DNA of 64,000 nucleotides, taken from NCBI RefSeq assembly GCF_007097395.1, contig NZ_VKDC01000008.1:186001-250000 (forward strand), written 5' to 3'. The DNA comes from Fulvivirga sp. M361 (GTDB taxonomy: Bacteria; Bacteroidota; Bacteroidia; Cytophagales; Cyclobacteriaceae). Shown here piece by piece: positions 1-9,158 of this stretch. A program made the position numbers and the translations under genes. Every line of letters starts with the position of its first letter. Position 1 is the first letter of the stretch. A model generated the notes under the pieces. It saw nothing but the letters and a program-made list of their open reading frames with translations. It had not been told where the DNA came from and ran no database searches.

Positions 1-169
1 GAGAAAACCCTTTGGATGAAAAAGATATAAACGTTTCTTTTAGCTCAGTATTGAGTAAATCGCAGAAACGCTGTAGCGCATGGACCAATCCATGAACATG
101 CAGGACACGTTGGATAAGGCTATTCATGCAACGATCAGAAATGAGCAACATTCTAATGTTCTCTTTCAT
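1..169 (-). CDS. Partial hypothetical protein running off the left edge
   Basis: On the minus strand an ATG at 169 opens a frame of 56 codons with no stop before the window edge. A GTG five codons further upstream (184) is an alternative start. A purine-rich GAGGAA stretch lies directly before the ATG. The visible protein starts MKENIRMLLISDRC and is rich in Leu, His and Arg; I see no signal peptide, membrane segment or recognisable motif. The remainder lies outside the window, so neither family nor function can be given. A chance open frame of this length is possible, so confidence is low. Confidence 0.35.
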   Translation of the reverse strand, partial: MKENIRMLLISDRCMNSLIQRVLHVHGLVHALQRFCDLLNTELKETFISFSSKGFS

Positions 170-503
170 TTCCTCATTTTTCACTTGACATAATGAATTC
201 AAGATCTTTTCCGAGGTGTCTGTATCAAATGTCTGTGAAAGTTGATGAAAGGGATCAGGTGTATCCATACAATCTGTTGGGTTTTACATTCAGGTTAAGC
301 AATCAAAACGTTATACAGAATGATTTTCATTGCCTGAAAATCATTCCGGTTAATAGCAGGTTATACCTTATAAATCCATGCTTTTTTCAAAGTTCATAGG
401 TTCTTCAGACTGTGTAAAAAAATCTTATCTACACAAAGAGATATGAATTGTTATATCAAAGAATAAAAACAATCAATCCTTAAAGTCAAACCTATGATCC
501 GGT

Positions 504-728
504 TCATTTGGCATTGGCCGACTTAACGCGGAATTCCTCAATACATTCTTCGCATGCATCTATTTCATAGAGATATTCTTCCGCTTCTCTAAGTGCGCTA
601 TAATAGTCAGGGTGCTCGCCAAGATAAAGTCCGTTTTTAAGTGGCAGATGTTGGCATCCTTCTTTATGCACTTCATGATCCTTGTTAGGATTACTATCTA
701 CCCAATTATTGACCCAGTACTTTTCCAT
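504..728 (-). CDS. Small Cys/His-containing hypothetical protein (74 aa)
   Basis: A 74-residue acidic protein starting MEKYWVNNWVDSN. It has an HKEGCQHLP segment at about residues 21-29 and a CEECIEEF segment at about 59-66, so one His, one Cys and a CxxC pair could form a small zinc or metal site. There is no signal peptide, so it is probably cytoplasmic. The spacing resembles small conserved Bacteroidota proteins of unknown function, but I do not recognise a named family. It stands alone on the minus strand, with no close neighbour that suggests a role. The metal site is inference from the residue pattern. Confidence 0.6.
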   Translation of the reverse strand: MEKYWVNNWVDSNPNKDHEVHKEGCQHLPLKNGLYLGEHPDYYSALREAEEYLYEIDACEECIEEFRVKSANAK

Positions 729-2066
729 GATGATAATGTTTTAGGGTTAGAAATGATATAATGAAGCTAATACCGAATAAAAACTTATACTAATTGGTTT
801 TCCGAATAATATAAATTAGTATCCGAAATATTGGGATTTTCCTACATTGAAGGTGCTTTGCCTGACTTATAACGAGCATATTTTGCGTTTTCAAATTTAT
901 GTATGACCCAATATCATCCGGCGATAAGCCTAAACTAAAGGTTATTTTAAACCTACGTGAACCTCCACTTTCTGGCACCAATCGACGCTATAACCAACTT
1001 AGGGGGTTGGCTACTTAAAAGAATTCCCAACCTGTTAGATTTTCGAAAAGTAAAGGACCTTAATAGTTACATTGCCGCTGTCAAGGACAAGTTTCTTCTG
1101 ACGATTTTTAATTTGTTTTTTGGACACTGGAAATTATAAATCACTATTTTCTGTGCGGGCTTAGGAACACTCAAATACAGTTAATTTTTTAAGTAAAAAG
1201 TGATCCAACTGAGGTTATTTATTAACTACCAAGGTCAAAAAAAATGTATATATGGTGATGAGCCTACTCAGTGATTTCCGAAAGCCCAGTACCTTACAGT
1301 TAACCAGGCTGCAAAACAAGGTATTTTAGTGGCAATTTTACTCATTAACCCGGGTCGGGTCATAAGACATCTAAAAGCTTAGATTAGATCCGTATCACTA
1401 CTAGAATTTATATTGGATTTATAATCAGAAAGTTAAAGTAACCCTCCCGCGAAAGAGGCTACCTACACTTCCTACACTAACAATCCGGAAATTGGTTTGT
1501 GACAACAATTGGGTAAATTGTAGTTATAATCCCAACCCAGGTTAACAAGTATGTAAGCATCATTTTTTAAAAGTTAAGAAGGCACATGCGCGAGGCACCT
1601 ACCTTCTATACCACCCTTTTCCATTCTGTCATTAAAACCTTCCAAAACCTATACGCCTACCACACAACCCTCCTTATACTATGAAGATCAGGATTAGTTT
1701 TAAATCGTTGTATTATTGTCAAAAAAGAGATATAACCGGATCATAAGAAAATGCATTTTCCCAATGCACCTCACTGCTTTCCGAAGAACTAACCTGAGTC
1801 ATGAATTTTTCTACGCTTTTAAAATTCAACGATCCCTTTTCTTTAAAGCAGTAAACTTTTTATCAAAGCTTTGAAGCGCTGTTTTATACTATTAAACCCG
1901 GATCATGCTGACCATATAAGTGTTATATTGACCACTTCTGGCTATACACTATTTGTGATAATCTCCATACGGACTGTTTTTGAATCAGCATTGACAGTCG
2001 AATCCTGGAAAATTTCGAGACACTTTCTTACTAATGGCAGGGTCAATTTATACAAAGGGAATCCTG
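729..2066. other. Long stretch without a convincing gene
   Basis: About 1.3 kb upstream of the small Cys-rich gene and downstream of the TIR gene. Only short overlapping open frames occur. The most protein-like is a 39-codon plus-strand frame at 899-1018 (begins MYDPISSGDKPKLKVILNLR), followed at once by a different frame, as expected of a decayed gene rather than a working one. I see no tRNA fold, repeat array or mobile element. It may hold remnants of lost genes. Confidence 0.5.
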
Positions 2067-2612
2067 CTAAAGGAAATACCATGCACTTATTAAAACCATA
2101 GCAAGCAAAAAAACAATACCAAAACGCACATAAAGCTTATTACGGATTTTGCCTACAGGACTCACGGCTTCACGCATTGCAGCGTTCTCATCATCTCCTT
2201 TTATACAATACACCAATTTTTCCACCACCCTGTCTACTCCTTGTTTGGTATCTATATTGTAATGGTCAACCAGTGCAGGATCATATTTACTTACTTCCTC
2301 TTCTGTAATCTTATGCCAAACAGGGAATACTCTGTATCCGGGTTTTGGCCATAATGTATGAAGTTCCTTTTCCGGCCAGTCTTTCTGAAAGTAATTATGG
2401 GTAAACAGAGCAATGCCATACCTGGACCTGTCAAGACCTTCTTTGATCGTTTCATCCGCTCCAGAGCCTACTCTCAACTTACGACTGGAATACCATACTT
2501 TGATGCCGAAGTCTTCAAGTTTTCGTACCAGTTCATTGGCAATATCTATCTTATCCTCAACTGCGTGAGAGATAAAAACATCGTATTCATACTTTCGAAG
2601 AGTCATGTACAT
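2067..2612 (-). CDS. TIR-domain protein with C-terminal membrane anchor
   Basis: A 181-residue protein. Residues about 8-135 form a TIR domain: strand A reads YDVFISHAVED, the BB-loop region follows WYSSRKLRVGSG (about 40-51), and a W-P-E-K-E-L segment at 79-84 carries the Glu (E83) at the place of the catalytic NADase Glu in enzymatic TIR domains. Residues about 163-181 are a single hydrophobic helix ending the protein, giving a tail-anchored layout with the TIR domain in the cytoplasm. The start could be M1 or M3. It is 79 bp downstream of, and co-oriented with, a LytTR regulator gene. Bacterial TIR proteins usually act in phage defence or NAD+ metabolism; no partner sensor gene is visible here, so the role is open. 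Confidence 0.85.
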   Translation of the reverse strand: MYMTLRKYEYDVFISHAVEDKIDIANELVRKLEDFGIKVWYSSRKLRVGSGADETIKEGLDRSRYGIALFTHNYFQKDWPEKELHTLWPKPGYRVFPVWHKITEEEVSKYDPALVDHYNIDTKQGVDRVVEKLVYCIKGDDENAAMREAVSPVGKIRNKLYVRFGIVFLLAMVLISAWYFL

Positions 2613-2691
2613 ATAATAACTACTAGATAACCAAATCTTAAGGATATGTACAAACCTGATTTCCGAAACTATGGAATCACTTTCCGTGTAA

Positions 2692-3417
2692 TCACTTGAC
2701 TGTGTGTATTTTACCTATTAACGCATCTTTATATTTGCTGCTCATTTGTACGGTATACTTATCTCCTAATTTGATAAGATTACCCTCAATGCCGGTAATG
2801 CGATTGATATTAATGATAAAACTACGGTGTACTTTAATAAAGTCAGGGCTTTCGAACTGGTCAAATACCTTTCTCATGTTACTGGACAAAACATGTTTTG
2901 CTTTATCGGTGACAACACAACAATAGGCCCTTTCCGCTTCCAAATAAAGAATGTCTGAATACCGGATCATTTCAACGGCCTGGTTGTCCGTCCTTATAAA
3001 AATACGGTCCGAAAGTTTACTCGGACGATTCCTCGAATTTTGACGTTTGGCATTGATAAAAGCCAGCTCCAGGGCACGCAACAGATCACTACTTTTATAG
3101 GGTTTGGAAAGGTAATTGGCAGGAAAGGTGTGTTTGGCTCTGTCCACCGTGTGCTTATCTACATGATCAGACAAGTAGATAACCGGAATGTCATACCGCC
3201 GGGTGATCTGTTCTGTCGTTTCTATCCCGTCAAGATCACCATCTAAATGGATGTCCATCAGTATCAAGTCAGGCATATTGATGTCGATCTCTGTTAAAGC
3301 ATCTTCACCGGAGGTATGGATGGCTGTTACTTCAAATTGATGTTCTTCCAGCCTGGCCTTCAGATCTTGCGCGATCAGTAATTCATTTTCAACAATAAGT
3401 ACTTTTATCTTTTCCAT
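2692..3417 (-). CDS. LytTR-family response regulator
   Basis: A 241-residue cytoplasmic transcription regulator. Residues 1-120 are a receiver domain: acidic pocket after strand 1 (VENE), phospho-acceptor D55 in LILMDIHLDG, and the conserved Lys in the YLSKPY motif (K105). Residues about 140-238 are a LytTR DNA-binding domain (RYSDILYLEAERAYC, KVHRSFIININRI). The start is three bases after the stop of the histidine kinase gene, so the two are co-transcribed and form a cognate pair. Genes controlled are not evident; regulators of this type often control their neighbours or secreted-product genes. Confidence 0.95.
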   Translation of the reverse strand: MEKIKVLIVENELLIAQDLKARLEEHQFEVTAIHTSGEDALTEIDINMPDLILMDIHLDGDLDGIETTEQITRRYDIPVIYLSDHVDKHTVDRAKHTFPANYLSKPYKSSDLLRALELAFINAKRQNSRNRPSKLSDRIFIRTDNQAVEMIRYSDILYLEAERAYCCVVTDKAKHVLSSNMRKVFDQFESPDFIKVHRSFIININRITGIEGNLIKLGDKYTVQMSSKYKDALIGKIHTVK

Positions 3418-3420
3418 GAG

Positions 3421-5304
3421 TTATACGACATTTAGATCAAGATCAAGTTTGAATTTAACGCCTTCACGGTTTTCCCAATGTATCTTGGCCCCTAACTGCC
3501 TGGCCAGTGTTTCTACAATATTAATACCCATAGAATCTCCGGTTTCCTTTTTTTGAAAACCTTCTCCATTATCTTGAATACTTAGCTCCAGGCGCCCATT
3601 GGTTCTCTCCAAAAGAACGGCAAGTTTAGGATGAAGAGATTGTGGAAAGGCATATTTAAAAGCGTTATTCACGAGCTCATTCACGATCAACCCAATAGGT
3701 ATGACTTTATCTACATCCAAATCCAGGTTATCCATCTTCACAAAGATGCTGTCCCCTTGATGGTCCACCCCATAACTTTCCGCTAACTCATGGATCAGTT
3801 CCGTCAGATAGTCATTGACATTCACCGTTCTGGCATCTGTTTGCCTATACAATTTTTGATGGATAATTGCCATAGCATTCACCCTGTTCTCTCCACTTTT
3901 CACTGCTTCTAATGCATCCTTATCTCTCACCAACCTGGATTGAAGGCTGAAAATACTGGATAATAATTGTAAGTTATTTTTTACACGGTGGTGCAACTCC
4001 TGCATGAGGACCTCAATTTTATGTTTGTCTTTCTTTTCACTTCTCCAACGTGTCCAGATAAGCAATACAATTGCCAAAACAAGTAAACTGAAGATGGTGA
4101 GCGCCCATATCCAAATTTGGCGTAGTTTCAGGTTAGTTTCCTGCAACGTTTGTTTTTGTTGCAATAGTTCTATTTCCTGTTCCTTTTTATGCGTTTCATA
4201 CCGGGTTTGCATCTGGGTTAAAGCCTTGATCTTATCTTCATTCAGTAAACTGTCTTTTATAACCGCCAAATGTTTAGAAGTGGAAAGTGCTTGTTCGGTC
4301 AGTTTTAAGGCCTCCTGAACGTCAAGCCTAATTTCTAAATTCTCTTTTAACTCTTCTAATAAGCCCTGTTTATCGATTATAGCTCTGGCCTGCTCAAGAT
4401 ATGATATTGCATCGTCGTACTTTCCAAGTGAATAATATAACCGACTAAGATTGTTTAATGTAATGGTTTTACCAGTCTCGTCCGTAGTATTCGAATGTAT
4501 GTCCAAAGCATTCTCAAGATATTTTTTGGCCTGGCCATATTCGCCACGTTTCAAGTAGATCAATCCTACATTATTCAGTGTACTCGCTATTCTTTTATTA
4601 TGCTTCAAAGAATTTTTTAATTCTATAGCCTTTAGGTAATAATGGAGTGCACTATCAATATTATCCCGTTTGCTATAGGTTGTACCTATATTATTAAGCG
4701 ACAAGGATTCTTCTTTCGCAAGGTTAAGGTCCCTTGCGATTTTTAGCGCTTCTTGCTGGTATCTAAGAGAATTATCATAATCTTCCTGGCTTGAGTAGAT
4801 CATGGCTATATTATTGTAAAAAGAAAACAAAGCTTTACTTTGCTCCATATCACTCAGATATTGAATCCCCTCCAGAAAATAATTTAGAGCCAAATCATAA
4901 AGTCCCTTTTCTTTGTAGATAACCCCGAGATTGTTATTTATGTAGGCCATCCGGAACTTATTGTCGAACGCCTTAAAAATCTCCTTGGCTTTGGTATAAT
5001 AATAAATACTACTATCAACCTTGCCAATAGAATAATAAAGCACTCCAATATTATTTAACATACGGGCATACTTCTTTGAATTACGCTCCAAACCGTCAGA
5101 ATGAATCGCTTTTTGATAATACTTCTTCGCGCTGTCATATTCACTATTTTTTAAATGCAGCTTGGCTATTTTCCTATACCAATCCTCATTTATACTACTT
5201 TGACTATACAGTGAATCTTTATACTTAAAAAGCAATGTGTCAGGATTAGCCTGACAATAAAAAATGGGTAAATGAAAAAAAAGGAGTAGGGGCCAATTGG
5301 ACAT
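3421..5304 (-). CDS. TPR histidine kinase (HisKA_2 type)
   Basis: Sensor partner of the adjacent LytTR regulator. I chose the ATG at 5304 (627 aa) over a TTG two codons upstream. A short N-terminal signal segment is followed by about seven tetratricopeptide repeats (residues about 40-315; recurring LNNIGxxY and ALxYYxKAI patterns), a coiled-coil stretch (about 360-395), one transmembrane helix (about 396-418), then a HisKA_2 dimerisation domain with the ELHHRVKNNLQ motif (phospho-His at 438 or 439) and an HATPase_c domain (NELVNNAFKYAF N-box, QDNGEGF G1 box, MGINIVETLARQLGA). The sensory TPRs should lie in the periplasm. There is no fused receiver. The signal sensed is unknown. Confidence 0.93.
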   Translation of the reverse strand: MSNWPLLLFFHLPIFYCQANPDTLLFKYKDSLYSQSSINEDWYRKIAKLHLKNSEYDSAKKYYQKAIHSDGLERNSKKYARMLNNIGVLYYSIGKVDSSIYYYTKAKEIFKAFDNKFRMAYINNNLGVIYKEKGLYDLALNYFLEGIQYLSDMEQSKALFSFYNNIAMIYSSQEDYDNSLRYQQEALKIARDLNLAKEESLSLNNIGTTYSKRDNIDSALHYYLKAIELKNSLKHNKRIASTLNNVGLIYLKRGEYGQAKKYLENALDIHSNTTDETGKTITLNNLSRLYYSLGKYDDAISYLEQARAIIDKQGLLEELKENLEIRLDVQEALKLTEQALSTSKHLAVIKDSLLNEDKIKALTQMQTRYETHKKEQEIELLQQKQTLQETNLKLRQIWIWALTIFSLLVLAIVLLIWTRWRSEKKDKHKIEVLMQELHHRVKNNLQLLSSIFSLQSRLVRDKDALEAVKSGENRVNAMAIIHQKLYRQTDARTVNVNDYLTELIHELAESYGVDHQGDSIFVKMDNLDLDVDKVIPIGLIVNELVNNAFKYAFPQSLHPKLAVLLERTNGRLELSIQDNGEGFQKKETGDSMGINIVETLARQLGAKIHWENREGVKFKLDLDLNVV

Positions 5305-5340
5305 AATCAAAATATAGAAGACAATTTAGAACTAAAAATA

Positions 5341-5369
5341 GAAAAACCACTTAAAATAAGTGGTTTTTC
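5341..5369 (-). terminator. Intrinsic terminator below the small acidic lipoprotein gene
   Basis: A near-perfect inverted repeat, GAAAAACCACTT / AAGTGGTTTTTC with a 5-base loop. Read on the minus strand, the stem ends in a T-rich run. It lies 57 bp downstream of the small lipoprotein stop and just before the kinase gene. It therefore separates, or attenuates transcription between, the two. The A/T-rich arms make it usable in both directions. Confidence 0.75.
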
Positions 5370-5425
5370 TTGTACTATATCAGTCTACTATTTATTGTAG
5401 TAAACAAAGGTTTATTACAGAAACT

Positions 5426-5566
5426 TTAATCATCATCATCCATAATCAGCACACTTTCATCTTCATCTTCTCCGCCATTCAAGGGAGTAACGGCTTCACC
5501 GTCACAAGCAAAAGCGAATGCACTAAAAATTATTACAAACACCGATAGATATTTTAACTTTTTCAT
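5426..5566 (-). CDS. Tiny acidic lipoprotein (46 aa)
   Basis: I use the internal ATG at 5566 because it begins a clean signal peptide (MKKLKYLSVFVIIFSAFAFA) and has an AAGGAAA ribosome-binding sequence just upstream; a longer frame to 5617 has neither. Cys21 follows an AFA segment and would be the lipidated residue. The mature part is only about 26 residues, starts CDGEAVTPLNGG and ends in a run of Glu/Asp (EDEDES, then DDDD). It lies directly upstream of the TPR kinase/LytTR pair in the same orientation, with a terminator between. No family is recognised. A structural, ion-binding or signalling role are all possible. Confidence 0.6.
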   Translation of the reverse strand: MKKLKYLSVFVIIFSAFAFACDGEAVTPLNGGEDEDESVLIMDDDD

Positions 5567-6164
5567 TTTCCTTGATTTTTTAGTTACACATCGGTCAAGG
5601 CTGGTTTTTAGAGGCAATAGGGGTCTGCTTAAGCAATTTTTTTAATTGCAAATAATTGAATATCAGATACTTATTGACTTGTGAATGCCTTAACCCTTAA
5701 GGTGTGGGAAGGCTCTTACTTTCAAGAACTGGCCTGATCAGTTCCCACAACTGATCTTGTCCGGGACTCTAAAGTTTGAGCAGGTTGAAACATCTTCGCG
5801 AACAATGTTTCGGTATGATTAATCAATCAATACTATGCAAAAGTGTATCTATCTTGTTGATTTTCAGAATTTTAACTGGATTCTCTTTCCCTTTTTCAAT
5901 ACCTTAAGTACACATGACTGTACCGCAGCCTTTGAGCATTGCAGAAAATCAGATATGTTGGAACACCCTTATAAATGGTTTGGCTTCATCAAATAAAGTT
6001 CAAACCGTAGCTCAGGTTGCTATCATCGAAATAGTTTCAGGCTAGTGTGAAGGTGCTATGTAATAGTAAAAGAAAGGGAAGGAAAACATCCGTAATGTCT
6101 GATTCCAAAAGCGCAGTAAAATATGATGGCATCAGTTTAAAGAAGTTAGACAAAATATTTATTA

Positions 6165-6179
6165 AACTGATAATCAGTT
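6165..6179. repeat. Palindrome copy 1 (AACTGATAATCAGTT)
   Basis: A palindrome with CTGAT/ATCAG arms. The 13 bases CTGATAATCAGTT recur exactly at 6492-6504, close to the start of the 6572 gene. Two identical palindromic copies in one intergenic region suggest a protein-binding site, but chance in A/T-rich DNA is possible. Confidence 0.4.
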
Positions 6180-6491
6180 ATTTACATTGAAATTATTCTT
6201 TTTTTTCATATATTCCATACTATACTGGCATGATACGATCCATGCAAACCTGAAGCCTCCACCGCGCAACTTTGATAAGTAATAAATGAGCGGAGAAATT
6301 TTATAAAAACGAATTTGATCGTCAGGCAGTCTGAAATCTTTAAGTATCAGTTATTACTGCCCTGAGTCCTGCATACCCGAATAAAACACAGAAGTAGAAA
6401 TAGAGGAAAAAGGTCCCTATCCCTTTGGGTGTCAAAACATGAAAAGCCTTACTACGCTTTTGAGTAGATAGCATTATTTCAAGTTAATTAT

Positions 6492-6504
6492 CTGATAATC
6501 AGTT
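6492..6504. repeat. Palindrome copy 2 (CTGATAATCAGTT)
   Basis: The second exact copy of the 13-base palindromic sequence, about 70 bp before the ATG of the gene at 6572, a position fitting an operator. A further GTTGATTAAC palindrome-like sequence overlaps its right end. Confidence 0.4.
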
Positions 6505-6571
6505 GATTAACTTGTTGATTTTTCTTTTTTTTGATATCTTCAATATACGTTTTTCATATCTCAGCACTACT

Positions 6572-7342
6572 ATGAACCTAGAAGCACCTATCGAGCAACT
6601 TCAACGGATGTTAGTTGAACTGTGTAAAAAACTAAAGGTAGACCTGGACAAAGGCGGCTTTATGACCATGTCGTCTAAAATCACCGGTGTCAGTCACCGA
6701 TACTTTCGGGATAACATGCATGGAAAAATGGTAGCCGCCAAAAAACGAGGCGACGCATTCATTAACCTCAGTCTCGAAAAGTTAAATGAAATTTCACGCT
6801 ACCTGGGCTATGACAGTTTTGTGGCCTTTCAGGATTCATTCAAGCTAAATCCCTACCTGGCTTATTTTGAGGGAAGCTACTATTCATTTATACGAAAAAA
6901 CAGTCGTAGTAAGGAGGTGATACAATCCCCTGTGAAAATTGAAAAAAAGGGCCCCGGAATGCGATTAACTTTAAAAGGAGAGGACAGGGAGTTTGAAGGA
7001 GACATAGAACTAAAGGAGGGTTGTATAACCTGTCTTATAAAATCCGTCGACGAGTCATTTTATCATGTCTATAAAGTAGGTAAAACGGTCAAGCCTAAGG
7101 TCATCCAAGGTATTTTTTCTGGTGTATCTTCAGCTCTTGACCCTATAGGCGGACGCTGCGTTCTGGTGCGACAAGAATCAGATTTCGAAACTTTGGCCAA
7201 CTCTAAAATAGTACTAAACAAAGTACCTGTGGCAGAAAACAGCTATCATCAACCACTCTGGCGCTATTTTAAAAAGAACCAGGAAAATAACCTTAAGATC
7301 AAAACCCCGGTCGGGTTTGACCTGGATGATCTGATGATGTAG
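6572..7342 (+). CDS. Unrecognised 256-residue protein
   Basis: The ATG at 6572 is preferred to one 23 codons upstream, whose extra segment is an A/T-rich Phe/Ile/Leu run that does not fit a signal peptide and overlaps a probable operator. The protein starts MNLEAPIEQLQRML. Residues about 1-95 are helical and charged, with a segment SSKITGVSHRYFRDNM followed by LEKLNEISRYLGYDSFVAF; the latter resembles the helical start of small helix-turn-helix or SinR-like regions in Bacteroidota proteins of unknown function. The rest (about 105-256) looks mostly beta (YFEGSYYSFIRK, MRLTLKGEDREFEGDIEL). No signal peptide, so cytoplasmic. I do not recognise the family; a DNA-binding N-terminus with a ligand-sensing C-terminus is only a guess. 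Confidence 0.75.
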   Translation: MNLEAPIEQLQRMLVELCKKLKVDLDKGGFMTMSSKITGVSHRYFRDNMHGKMVAAKKRGDAFINLSLEKLNEISRYLGYDSFVAFQDSFKLNPYLAYFEGSYYSFIRKNSRSKEVIQSPVKIEKKGPGMRLTLKGEDREFEGDIELKEGCITCLIKSVDESFYHVYKVGKTVKPKVIQGIFSGVSSALDPIGGRCVLVRQESDFETLANSKIVLNKVPVAENSYHQPLWRYFKKNQENNLKIKTPVGFDLDDLMM

Positions 7343-7796
7343 ATTTTCTCAAGCATGTTAAGAATTCAACTTCGTGCACTGAAAGGTTATACCTTCTCTT
7401 GGGTCTGATTTACAAAGGTAAATTCTGAAATTCAGTCTGTTTGCTAAATCTTATTTACAAGGCTGCCGATGGAATTTTCTATTTTCTGCTAAATCATATC
7501 GACGTAGACCGATAAGGCTGCGACACCAGGATATAAGACGATCAATCTACCTTCCCTGGGCTTCAAGCTTATGCTTCTGTATAGTTCATACTCATTTACA
7601 GACCCAGTCAATGTAGGTAGAAATGAACCAGGAATATATGACCTCAACAAAGAAAAACATCGGGTTTCTTGCATAATGGTACATCAAATAAGGTCCAAAA
7701 CCGGACAAATAAATGGACAGTTAACAGTATACTACAAATAATTTAAATCTAGTACGTAATTTTCGCTTTGGCTTTATTTTAAAATACTGTACTCTT
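7343..7796. other. Intergenic region, nothing recognised
   Basis: About 450 bp between two plus-strand genes. A 61-codon minus-strand frame is present but has no supporting start signal or protein-like composition. It presumably contains the promoter of the T9SS protein gene at 7797, but I find no sequence matching the Bacteroidota consensus well. Confidence 0.4.
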
Positions 7797-8993
7797 ATGA
7801 ATACAAAAGTAATCCCCACAATATTACTGTTTCTCCTATCTTCTTTAGTTGCGTACGGACAGATTGACTATGACTCCCACGACAATTATACCGGTGATTG
7901 GTTAAATAACGACTCCTGGGTCGATCTTGATCCTACTCAATCATGGGCTCCTCAAACCCCATCTGACCCAGACAACAACATTCTGACGAACAGAAATGCA
8001 AATAACATCGATATTTCTGGTTATATCACCCGACGAGGTGACCTGACTGTTGAGCAAGCTAACCCTGTCATCACAGTTTATGATACCTTATTAGTGACCG
8101 GAAATGTCATATTGGGATCGGGAGCTTCAATGAACGTACCTGCTAATGGCCTCCTGATAGTAACGGGAAACTTAACAACAAAAGGGTCATTTGAATTAGG
8201 TAATTCCGGTCGTGTGGTAGTCGGAAGAGATGTAAACGTAACTAACGGAAACATTAACAATAACCAGGATTTTTATGTATTCGGAACCACAAATACCTCC
8301 GGTGGTGGTAAAATAGACGGGTGCGATCAATATGATCCGAAATGTGATGTCCCAAATGCCCTGGATGATGAGGATGATCTGCGTAATAACGACCCATCTC
8401 TCGAACAATTTCTACAATCCCTGAATATTCTGCCACCAGTACTCCCGGTTGAATTAATTTCTTTTGATGCCACGATGCAGGAAGAAGAAATAGTTTTAAG
8501 CTGGACCACAGCCAGTGAGCTTAACAACGATTATTTTGAAATACAACGATCTGAGAATGGGATAGATTTTCATATGATCGGTAGCATGGACGGTTCCGGC
8601 ACTACGCAACAAATGACCCACTACAGTTTTACAGATGGGTCTCCTTTCAGAGGAGCGAATTATTACCGGCTTAAACAGTATGATCTTGATGGTGCATTTG
8701 AATACAGCGCTCCGGTCGTTAGGTTCTTTGATGCAGAACATAAGGATTTGACAGTACATCCTAATCCTGCCATTGGCCAACTTCACCTTTCACTAAGTCA
8801 TAAGTTCATCAACACCAAAGTGCATTTGAAATTATACGATAGTAACGGGGCAATAGCCCTCGAACATAAATTTGCACCACATACTTTTGCAGCGGCCATA
8901 GAGCTGGAAAGTGTGAAGACCCCTGGTTTTTATCTCATCCATGTAAGTAATGGTGCATTTGAGGAATTTGACAGAGTATTGATCTTGAAATGA
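7797..8993 (+). CDS. Secreted protein with T9SS C-terminal sorting domain
   Basis: A 398-residue exported protein. A Sec signal peptide (MNTKVIPTILLFLLSSLVAYGQ) is followed by a repetitive, Asn/Gly/Val-rich part (about 60-170) that looks like a short right-handed beta-helix (LLVTGNVILGSGAS, LIVTGNLTTKGSFEL, VVVGRDVNVTNG). A PVELISFDA segment at about 216 opens the linker domain common before T9SS tails. The last 85 residues or so form a type A sorting domain (TVHPNPAIGQLHLSL, LKLYDSNGAIALEH, PGFYLIHVSNG). It should cross the outer membrane through T9SS and be attached to the surface or released. No enzymatic motif is visible, so an adhesin or surface-layer role is likely but unproven. Confidence 0.88.
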   Translation: MNTKVIPTILLFLLSSLVAYGQIDYDSHDNYTGDWLNNDSWVDLDPTQSWAPQTPSDPDNNILTNRNANNIDISGYITRRGDLTVEQANPVITVYDTLLVTGNVILGSGASMNVPANGLLIVTGNLTTKGSFELGNSGRVVVGRDVNVTNGNINNNQDFYVFGTTNTSGGGKIDGCDQYDPKCDVPNALDDEDDLRNNDPSLEQFLQSLNILPPVLPVELISFDATMQEEEIVLSWTTASELNNDYFEIQRSENGIDFHMIGSMDGSGTTQQMTHYSFTDGSPFRGANYYRLKQYDLDGAFEYSAPVVRFFDAEHKDLTVHPNPAIGQLHLSLSHKFINTKVHLKLYDSNGAIALEHKFAPHTFAAAIELESVKTPGFYLIHVSNGAFEEFDRVLILK

Positions 8994-9003
8994 TTAAAAA
9001 TAT

Positions 9004-9032
9004 ATCAGGCAGGTGTTATACACCTACCTGAT
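9004..9032 (+). terminator. Probable terminator after the T9SS protein gene
   Basis: A stem of ATCAGGCAGGTGT and ACACCTACCTGAT with a 3-base loop and one mismatch, 10 bp after the stop at 8993. There is no strong T-run, so it may act as an mRNA 3'-end hairpin as much as a terminator. Confidence 0.6.
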
Positions 9033-9158
9033 AAATAAGAAAGAAGTCCGTGGAATGAAGGATTGACACAGTCTCTCAACGTAATTTGTTCCATTGCACC
9101 TTTTACTTCATAATGTTGTACTTATACTAAATCATTGTTACCAATTTGTTTTAGTACC

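Larger units (their letters stand above)
5567..6571. other. Intergenic region between the lipoprotein gene and the 6572 gene
   Basis: About 1 kb with no open frame that looks coding on either strand. It separates divergent genes and so should hold promoters for both. The only structure I see is a 13-base palindromic sequence occurring twice (entries at 6165 and 6492). Confidence 0.5.

Noticed and set aside
193-399. 68-codon plus-strand open frame near the left edge
   Set aside because: No start signal, no recognisable motif, and low-complexity A/T-rich context.
1871-2101. 76-codon plus-strand open frame overlapping the end of the TIR gene
   Set aside because: Runs into the antisense of the TIR membrane anchor and has no protein-like features.
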